Positions 55,394-64,000 of a DNA stretch of 64,000 nt are shown here, one piece after another. A program made the translations under genes and the position numbers. A model generated the notes under the pieces. That model had not been told where the DNA came from. It did no database searches and saw nothing but the letters and a program-made list of their open reading frames with translations. Location of the stretch: positions 187,406,209 through 187,470,208 of the forward strand of contig CP136064.1 of NCBI GenBank assembly GCA_032622095.1, in the 5' to 3' direction. Within the stretch, counting starts at the first letter, position 1. Each line of letters starts with the position of its first letter. The DNA comes from Siphonodentalium dalli. Lineage: Eukaryota > Mollusca > Scaphopoda > Gadilida > Siphonodentaliidae.

Positions 55394-57839
55394 CTGAAAA
55401 ATAATAAACAACACGAACGGATTACTACAAAACCATTGTATATATCGTTGGCAAAGTAAAGATGCATGACATCTCATGCAGGCGCTCGTGAACATATATC
55501 TTTCCAGACGCGAATAAGATGTTTCTGGTATTCAAACAAAACACTGTATTCTTTTTATTACATGCGTCTTATTGATGCTCAATGTTGCTAAATTAACTCT
55601 TACTTAATTAAATCATTAAAACTACTTAATTAGAGAGCGCGTGTCATTGCGTTTACAAACAGGGTATATACTATGAACAATTTTATACCTGTAAATACAA
55701 ATTGTATTTATTAATTTGTAATTACAAATTTGTGTTAACTATCACAGCGGTTTCATAGTACAGGGAAAATTTAGCCGTATTAGTTGTACACTAAATTATG
55801 AATATACAAACATATTATTAATAGTCTAATAGTTAATTGTTATCGTCTCCCGACCATACATTTCGTCATAACAGGGACACGACGACGCGGGGGTGTGACA
55901 TGGGGTGATGGGCGGCTTGGTGGGTGCCCCCAACTTTGGTCAAAATATTTCTCAACAGTTGGAAATTTCATACCGATAGGTTGACACAAACATTTTACAC
56001 CACATACAAGCTCACGTTGTCATTGTTGTTTAATTTCACAACCAATACTAAGTGAGAACTGTGTTTGGAGACCATTCAGTCTGATTCACTGGCATATTTT
56101 TGACTTTTGTTGAAAATTATGGGCTAAATGGCCATCAGATATAACTTGTTCAATTTCGGGATGCTGTTTGAAAATTAAAGGTGGACAGCCCATGTACACT
56201 CAATCGTCACGTCCCTGTGTCCGAATATGTTGTTACTTTTTCAGTTGAGGGGAGGAGTGTCCACATCTAAATGTCATATGCACCCGATATGCTGCGAGTG
56301 TTATGGATATCAATTATTGTAACACCTTAGACTGGGCGAGGGGTGAAACCCCTAAAACGTAGAAAAACTAATACACAACTCTGCTCCCATTTACCCGTTA
56401 TCAGTGCTATCTGAATACCTAGTTCAAATTAGACGGACATGTAGAGCTAAAATAGCTGACAACAATTTATATGGGAAAGTTACAATGCGTGCTATTATTT
56501 TGTGATTAGTGATATCGCCGGTACTATGAAATAGTCCAGGAGATCGACCCTAAGAAATAACAAATGTTGTTCATTTTGACGGACAAGTGCTATCCAGTCT
56601 AATTTTGTAGTAAAATATATGTAGATTACGAAAATCCATGATAGCAGTGGTGAATTTGTAGCTTAATTGGCGAAAAAACATGTTTTTATTGACCTACCCG
56701 ACGACCGAAAATAGAAGAATTTTCAGGCGACGTCATAGTACTACTAGTATTCCGGGAGCTAATATTGGTACCCTTGCACCCCTTGTGACTTAACATCTCC
56801 CCACTCATTTTGTTCCTTATTATGTCCTTCAACTTTTAAGCAATGTTAACAAGAAGAAAAAAAGTGGCCATATAGACTCTAAACAAAATGGCGTCCATCA
56901 TGGCCGCTGTTTTTCAGACCAGACTCTAAGTCAGTTTTATGCAAATTATAGCGGTAACAAGAAATTCAATTAATTGAGGAAAAACACCCACTATCCTGAG
57001 TGGTATTGATAAGCTATTGGGGGGGGGTCTACCACTTCGCATGTAAAATAACACGAATGACACCAACAGCTTGGATGTGAGAATAATCCACCATATATGG
57101 TAGATATTCAACCAGACTGTGCTTAAGTTTCTCAATTGGTGACTGATGTACATATACAGTACACACAAATAGTAATAACAATTAACGTTGTGATTTTGAA
57201 ATTAACCATGTTAGAATATTGACGGTAAGGTGGTATTAACTACTACGAGCATAATAATAGTACTATTCTTTTATAATATATGTGGGCATGATGTATGGAA
57301 ATATTAAAGGTACTCAATCCGATAAAACTCATCTCAATTACTATTTCAATGGCTTCGGGGGTCAAAAATATTTGATTCGAGTCGAGGAAGTCACCCATCA
57401 AAGCTCAGATTTGTTAGATATCGATTTTAGAAATCTATTATTTTTCATTATCGGGAATTCTTTCTGGCCCAGAAGACATTCAAAATTGCGTACCCTGATT
57501 ATAGAGTTATCCATCCTTGTCTGTTTGAATAGAGTTTTGGCGTAAAATATCGAGCAGGTTACCAAATTGACGGCAGTTATTAGTACTCATCTCGAGCAAT
57601 TAACAAATTTCAAAAATCAATATCTAATAACTCTGAGCTTTGTTTGATGGTTTCCTCGACTCGAATCAAATATGTTTTACCCCCAAAGCCAAAGAAATAG
57701 TAATATAGGACCCTCTGATCGGATTGTTGTTGTTGGAATCTGTTGAGATGGGGACCCTCTTTTCGGATTGAGCACCTTTAAAGGACAAACCAATAGTTAC
57801 AATACAATTATAACTGTTTTTTTTTAATTAAGAGCAAGA

Positions 57840-58260
57840 AGAGCTAATTGTGCTTAAGCACAATAAGGGATATTCCTTATTGCGCTTATAAGCTCAATAA
57901 GGGAATCTCTATTGTGCTTAAGCGCAATAAGGGAATATTTAATTGCGCTTAAGCGCAATGAAGAAAATTCAAATTTCGATGATAAAGCCTAATAATGAAT
58001 CTCTTATTAAAGAATAATATATTATATATAGTACATAATCTCCTTATAATACAGATGGTGTAGTCCATCTCCATTCTCCATGGCACAATGGGTGGAACAA
58101 ATATAGGATTATTCTACTATTTGCAGAAGGGTGATCTAATGAGAGATATATTAATTGTGTTTAAGTGGAATGGGAAGTAATTGCGGTTAAGCATAATAAG
58201 GAATGTCTTATTGCATTCTCATTGGGCTTAAGCGCAATTAGAGATTCCTTAAGTTATTGC
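57840..58260. repeat. Cluster of AAGCGCAATAAGGGA palindromic words
   Basis: Repeated words GCGCTTAAGCGCAATAAGGG and relatives in both orientations (near 57847, 57880, 57918, 57945, 58150, 58190 and 58230). Each is based on the palindrome GCGCTTAAGCGC. No ORF. Confidence 0.55.
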
Positions 58261-58621
58261 GGTTAATCGAAATTGTCTATTAAATGTCAATTTTGATTCC
58301 CATAGAGATCATCAATGATGTCTATGCGCAAGGGCGACGTGCCAATCTTCTCTATTGGGATTCCAATTGTTGGCTCATTAAATATGCACATATGCTTAAG
58401 ATACAGTCGCGCATGAAGCGCGCTCCCGTAAGTCGGGTTTTGGATCCCAGTTAATGAAAATATTATTGAAATAATCGGTTTTCCCCAATAAACAACCATA
58501 TATTCAATATACATGTTTTGGAGCAGAATTAGGCAGTCCATATTGGACGCCATCATGGAATTTTTTTTTTTTGGTTTAATTTTCACACATATTTATTAGT
58601 TATGTGGATGGAGTTCTCATT

Positions 58622-59140
58622 AAACCTCACATCCTTATATTGGTTACAGTAATGCCCAAAGTAATTGACCATTTAACCACATCAGAATTATTGGTAATTT
58701 TTCAGGATTTAAAATCCTGAAAAATTACCAATAATTATGCTGTGGTTAAGTGGTCAATTACTTTGGACATTACTGTACGAGGATTGAGTTATCATTACAC
58801 CTCAAATCCTTATATTGGTTACAGTAATGCCCAAAGTAATTGACCACTTAACCACAGCAGAATTATGGGTATTTTTTCAGCATTTAAAATCCTGACAAAT
58901 TACCCATTATTATGCTGTGGTTAAGTGGTCAATTACTTTGTACATTACTGTATGAGGATAGAGTTATCATTACACCTCAAATCCTTATATTGGTTACAGT
59001 AATGCCCAAAGTAATTGACCACTTAACCACAGCAGAATTATGGGTATTTTTTCAGCATTTAAAATCCTGACAAATTACCAATAATTATGCTGTGGTTAAG
59101 TGGTCAATTACTTTGGACATTACTGTATGAGGATGGAGTT
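58622..59140 (+). repeat. Three tandem 175-bp copies of a mariner-like hairpin MITE
   Basis: The hairpins occupy 58647-58775, 58822-58950 and 58997-59125, each 129 bp, beginning CAGTAATGCCCAAAGTAATT and ending AATTACTTTGGACATTACTG, flanked by TA. Start-to-start spacing is exactly 175 bp both times, including the same 46-bp flank (with CTTATATTGGTTA). The CAGT ends and TA target site are mariner/Tc1-like. The identical flanks show tandem duplication of one insertion, not three insertions. Confidence 0.85.
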
Positions 59141-59429
59141 AAACCTCACATGAGTGTGTTGGGGATTTGGACCTTGACTTTGGACCTTTTGTTTTTAACG
59201 CGACAAATGCGCATACACCGTATACACAAATTTCTTATGTAACCAGAGTTTTTCTTGGATAAGATGAGTTTGAAGCCTGCTTACATTTCAAAATGTCGTC
59301 AGTTTTATATTGTCTGCAGCGGAACTCAACGCGTTGAAGCAAAAGTTACAAAAGATAAAATGTGTATGTAACGAGACTATAATACAACTGAAAAAATAAA
59401 TTGAGGGAGGGGTGGGCGATACAGGGAAC

Positions 59430-60115
59430 TAAGGGTTGAACCGATATAAATTTGTAGAGCAATAACGACCAATGTTGACACATTATGCATCTGAACTCAG
59501 AGATCAACTCTACTGTTGCAACAAGGCTTTAAAATAGGGGGTGTCAGAATCTTAGTCATCTCTATATAGTGCCAGAATAGTCATTTATGGACTTCTATAA
59601 GATGTTGGGTTGGTTATATGGACTCGGAGAAAAAGTGGTTTGTACCGATGAACTGACATAAATTAGTGGAGCGATGTTGCATCGCGACTGTACTAAAGCA
59701 GCAATGATATCAAATTGGGGGGGGGGGGTCTGAAATTATCTATCTCTATAGATGGCACCAGGATTATATAGAAAGGAATAGCAATTGATATACGTATACG
59801 GTATACTATAGTAATACCATAGACATATAAGTGCAAGTATCACATGATAAAATATTACGTAACGTGACTATACCGATGAAAGAAATAAAGAAATAAATAA
59901 ATTGGACCGGGATTAGAGGTTGGGTTGGTTATATGTTGATAATTGGATAGGGAATTCATACCGATGAAACGATACAAATTAGTGGAGCGATAAAGACCAA
60001 TGTTGACATCTATTCAGGCTACGCGGGAGAAAATAGGGGTTTATACGATAGACCGAAATAAATTTGTCGGGTGATAATGACCAATGTTGACCTATAAAGT
60101 AACGCGACTGTACTG
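59430..60115 (+). repeat. Diverged tandem repeat, 'CCGATGAAACGATACAAATT' type
   Basis: Four loose copies of a block with ACCGAT, AAATTAGTGGAGCGAT and GACCAATGTTGACA (near 59440, 59640, 59960 and 60050). Boundaries are imprecise; a G-run lies at 59717-59727. No coding potential seen. Confidence 0.45.
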
Positions 60116-60199
60116 TCGGATAATTATCAGGTGTAACCGGTCAAATATGGACTCTAGTGACCAATATAGAACAGCTCAGAAAACATTCGCAGGGCCATA

Positions 60200-60745
60200 A
60201 AATTTATTTAACACTGCATTTGGCATTAAAATCGATTTATGTCAATAAAACTGTCATTTTTCAAAATTTTAAGCTGAGACTTGGAGTGTGTGGGTGGGAT
60301 ACCTACATATTCCTAAAATGACAGAGTACAGCACGTAATTATGTTTTAGATGGAAGAAATGAATTTTTTTCAATGATCAAATTTAACATGGAATTTACCA
60401 TTAAAATCGATTTATGTCGATAAAACTGTCTTTTTTTAAACCTTTCGGCTGAGACTTGGTGCATGTGAGTGGGATACATATATGTTCCTAAAATGACAGA
60501 GTCCATCGCGTAATTATGTTTTAGATGGAAGAAATTGAATTTTTTTCGATGATAAATTTTAACATGGAATTCCGAATTGTCCCATTCAAATCTATTTATG
60601 TCGATAAAACTGTTTTCAAAAATTTAAGCTGAGACTCGGTGTTTCTGCGTGGAATATCTATATATTCCGAAAACGGCAGGGTTAAGCACGTAATTATCTT
60701 TTAGATGGAAGAAATTGATTTGTTTCGATGATAAAAATCCAGCGT
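60200..60745 (+). repeat. Tandem repeat of about 175 bp, three copies
   Basis: Units near 60213, 60391 and 60570 share ATCGATTTATGTCGATAAAA, CTGAGACTTGG and TTAGATGGAAGAAATTGA, with stepwise divergence. The step of about 175 bp resembles the array at 58622-59140, but the sequences are unrelated. Confidence 0.65.
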
Positions 60746-62219
60746 AAAATAATCGCCAATGGAGGCTTCGCTTCGCATGGTTGGCAATTATCACGATACA
60801 CAGGGAACACTTTGACGTTCGTACTCATATTTCACCAATTTTTGTACCTGGCTTTCCAATCCTAAGTTTCAAGGGGAAATGTCTAATTTTACTCTATTTG
60901 TCGTTATATACATATTATACATATTTATCACACCATTTATTATTCATTTTCATAACAAACAAAAAAAAAGCCGAAGATGACATGTTTAAACTGTTTGAAG
61001 CACGAATTTGGCGATAACTTATCAGAGTACGTTATACTTGTGATAGTTACGTTACGCACACGTGTTCCAATATCCTATTGCGATAATCGCTTAACCCTTC
61101 AGTTTTCAACGGCATTTCAATTGGTTGAAATTAAAATTTCTCAAGTTTCAGCTCAACACGAATCTAGTGAGCCAATTGGTAGAAATACTTTAGCAGTAAT
61201 TCTTAGTTTTATAAGTCATAACTCTAATTTTATTGACGATACGAGCTCAACATCATAATATGTCACTGTTTATGGCGGTGTTATCCAAACGTGTGCTTTG
61301 ATAATGGTTATAATTTTATTTTGCGATCAAACGTCAGTGCAGCCCAGCAGAAACGCATAGGCACTAGTTCAATTCAGCAGAAACGCATAAGTCCTACGAT
61401 TATAGTACACCCACTGAACGCGCTTCGCGCGTTGGTCAGTGGTTGATAAATCTTGTAAAATGTATACAAATGTATATATTTTCGTGAAGGTAAGACATAA
61501 TGTCACCTTTTGGGGGCAAAATTGAAACTCACCATCCAAGATGGCCGCCGGAAGTTGAAAATATTACTTTTTTTTACAAATATCTTCTGGATCGATTCAT
61601 GCTGTTTGGAACTGGTTGAGTAATGTGACTTTATTTTGTATTTTGTATATTAACTGATCATTGGGGCAATTCAATATGCACTTTTTGGGGTCCTAGCCCC
61701 TTCCGTTCCCTCAAAAATACGAATTTACAGAATGCGGTATAACATTTCACACAAAAACATCACAATTGGGATTCTAGTCATATTTTAACAAGAAATGAAC
61801 ATAACTTTGTAATGTAAGTGATGCAAATGATTACCTATGAATATTCCAACTCAATGGACCCAAAATTCTTAATTTGGCTCAAAATGGCTGCCAAAATGGC
61901 CGCCAAAATATTGAAAATGGTAAATATTGCCCCAGCATGTCCTGCAATCGATTACAAGTTATGGATGATGTACAAAATTGGCTATTCTGCCTTCTATTCA
62001 TTGAATATTAACATGTCTGATGTACCATGGTTAATTGTTACTATTGTCACCATTGACATTACCAAAAATATTGGACTTTTCTCTCAAAAACTTGACTTAA
62101 ATATCGGCAAAAATTAACTTTTCATGTTTGGACTATTTTTTCAATTAAAATGTAACTATCTTTGGGTTGAAAGGTGTTTATTGTTTTGGTCTATCTTAAA
62201 TGTGTCACACTGCGGTATT

Positions 62220-63250
62220 TATAGACCAAATTGTTCGCCCGATTTTGACAGAACTGTATACTCTCATTAAGTAGACATGGATAAACTTTTTATATGCAGC
62301 CTGTGTCAGGGAGGACGCAGTTATATAGGAGTGGGTGTAATATAGTGTGTCATGTAACATGACTCATGTTGACGTATTTCTCGATGGGTTAATATATAAT
62401 GCTATGCTAATTATGGTCTGAAATGACTAATATCGAGATTTCTGGTGACCATTCAACGTTTGATACCATTTGATGTCCCGATGGGGTATATTCTTGGAGT
62501 TCTGACATGTCACGAAGCTTCGGTACATGTCACGAAGCTTCAGTACATAGGATGAAAAACCGCCACAGATTTGGGGTTAATGATGCAAGGTCACATTTTT
62601 CACCAGATTTCGACAGAACTATATACTGTCATTAAGTAGACATGGATAAACGTCTTGTATATAGCACTGTGTCGGGGCTGAAGTAAAGCAGTTATATAGG
62701 GTGGGTGTAATATAGTGTGTCATTTTGACATAATTACACCATGGATTAATATATATTTCTATGATAGTTACGATCTGAAATGACTGATATCGAAGTTTAT
62801 GGTGACCATTCAACGTTTGATGCCATTTGACGGTACGTGTCACGAAGCTTCGGTAAATTGGATGAAAAATCGCCACAGATTTGGGGTTAACGATGCGAGG
62901 TCACATTTTTCACCAGATTTTGACGGAAATGTATAGTCTCAGTAAGTAGACATCGATAATCTTCTTACATGTAGCCCTGTGTCAGAGAGTAAGCAGTTAT
63001 ATAGGGGTGGGTGTAATATAGTGTGTCATTATGACATATTCCTCGATGGGTTAATATCGATGCTAATTATGATATGAAATTATTATTATCAGGGTTTCTG
63101 GTCACCATTCAACGTTTGTTATCGGTGCCATATGATGTCCTGTGGTGGTACATTCATGGAGTTCTGACATGTCACGAAGCTTCGGTACATGGCACGAAGC
63201 TTCGGTACATTGGATGAAAAACCGCCACAGGTTTGGGTTTAAGAATAGAT
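62220..63250 (+). repeat. Tandem repeat of about 310-360 bp with GAAGCTTC palindromes
   Basis: Three units starting near 62242, 62605 and 62914 share TAAGTAGACATGGATAAAC, GGGTGTAATATAGTGTGTCA, CATTCAACGTTTG and ATGTCACGAAGCTTCGGTAC. The last word is often doubled and recurs at 63515. No coding potential. Confidence 0.7.
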
Positions 63251-64000
63251 TGTCAATATTTTTTCCACAGCGCTGGGGGATAAGTACCCAGGGCCACATG
63301 ATTCTTCTTATTTCGATATTACTGTATACTGTTATTAATAACGATACACCTTGATTAACTTCATGTTGAATGAAGCAGTCACAGAATAATTTTCTATTAT
63401 TGAACATTTAACTTGAATGTCACGAATAATCGGTACATTCGTGTTTTTGTTTCGCCGCCAACTGTATGCACACATCTGATTTAAATATAGTAATATATGA
63501 ATAATAATTAATGTACCGAAGCTTCGTATCTATAGGTTACAAACACCTAATTATTTTCCATAGAAGACAGTGTTAACTAAAAGTCCCTCCGGTCATGGGT
63601 TAAGCCTATTTGAACTTCAAGTGGTCAATTTTTCCTTAGAACGTCATCCGTTGCACCAGTATGTGACAACAAACGCGCCCTTTTCGGTATTTTTTTCCAA
63701 ACAATAAATCAGCAGCATAAAAATATCCAGACCCCTTCCATATTTCCCTCAATGATAATCAACCAATCAGCAGCCAGATTTTTGTGTTATGCTGACTCGA
63801 GTTCAAAGTCAAGAAGCGTAACTCTATATAATTAGTTGCTTGTAACATATTGTAAAGAAAATCGAACTTTGATGGTGTAAACCGCGCCAATTTTACAAAA
63901 ACAGCTTTACTGTGATACGATAGAAATATAGGAGTCATTGGACATCATATTATCTCCCAGTGGTCCTTTAACCCACATACCCCGTTTTAAAATTTATTTG

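Overview
The window is nuclear DNA of an animal, most likely a marine invertebrate (mollusc, hemichordate or lancelet are all possible; the sequence alone does not decide). Evidence is spliced calmodulin-like genes with the intron positions typical of animal calmodulin, and a dense mixture of LINEs, a tyrosine-recombinase retrotransposon, small hairpin transposons and a virus-derived element. No prokaryotic features, rRNA, tRNA or CRISPR were recognised.

Host genes. Three calmodulin-like genes are visible. Gene A (minus strand) has its putative ATG at 20657-20659 and exons at 15577-15607, 4633-4776 and 95-337; its last exon lies beyond the left edge. Gene B (plus strand) is complete: ATG at 22737-22739, exons 23605-23635, 41693-41836, 44514-44759 and 47178-47206, giving a 150-residue EF-hand protein. 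A and B are head to head, about 2.1 kb between start codons. Gene C (minus strand) shows only its terminal exon, 55365-55393. All share the same exon sizes and splice phases, so they are local duplicates. Most of the window is intron filled by mobile DNA.

The 10.8-kb intron of gene A (4777-15576) contains the most unusual object: a 7.66-kb near-perfect palindrome (6369-14027) with Polinton/Maverick-like ends (5'-AGT...ACT-3', a 6-bp flanking duplication with one mismatch) and only a 28-nt loop. Each arm carries one copy of a gene joining a C2H2 zinc finger, a Gln/His-rich tract, an A32/FtsK-type packaging ATPase and a second zinc-finger-like module, plus two very small conserved ORFs. No polymerase, integrase, protease or capsid gene is seen. 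It looks like a panhandle-type defective genome of a protein-primed linear DNA element that became a transposon. A hAT-type element (5308-6362) inserted precisely at its left end.

The 18-kb second intron of gene B (23636-41692) holds a plus-strand LINE (about 24009-33340) split by a nearly complete minus-strand LINE (about 26725-32511), followed by a complete Ngaro/PAT-like tyrosine-recombinase retrotransposon (33350-41129, minus strand) with split direct repeats A1...B1-A2-B2, an SGNH hydrolase ORF, gag, RT/RNase H and tyrosine recombinase. Terminal repeat copies differ at only 2 of 354 and 1 of 184 positions, so this insertion is recent.

The remainder holds hairpin/MITE elements (749-1070, 2660-3240, 4067-4621, 14077-14196, 42228-42373, 42666-42835), a pair of inverted 0.8-kb MITEs (14305-15091 and 18208-19016), a CpG-rich tandem array (16075-17790), and a gene-poor right third (47503-64000) with several tandem arrays, including three exact 175-bp steps of a mariner-like hairpin (58622-59140). 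Apart from the gene C exon I see no gene there.
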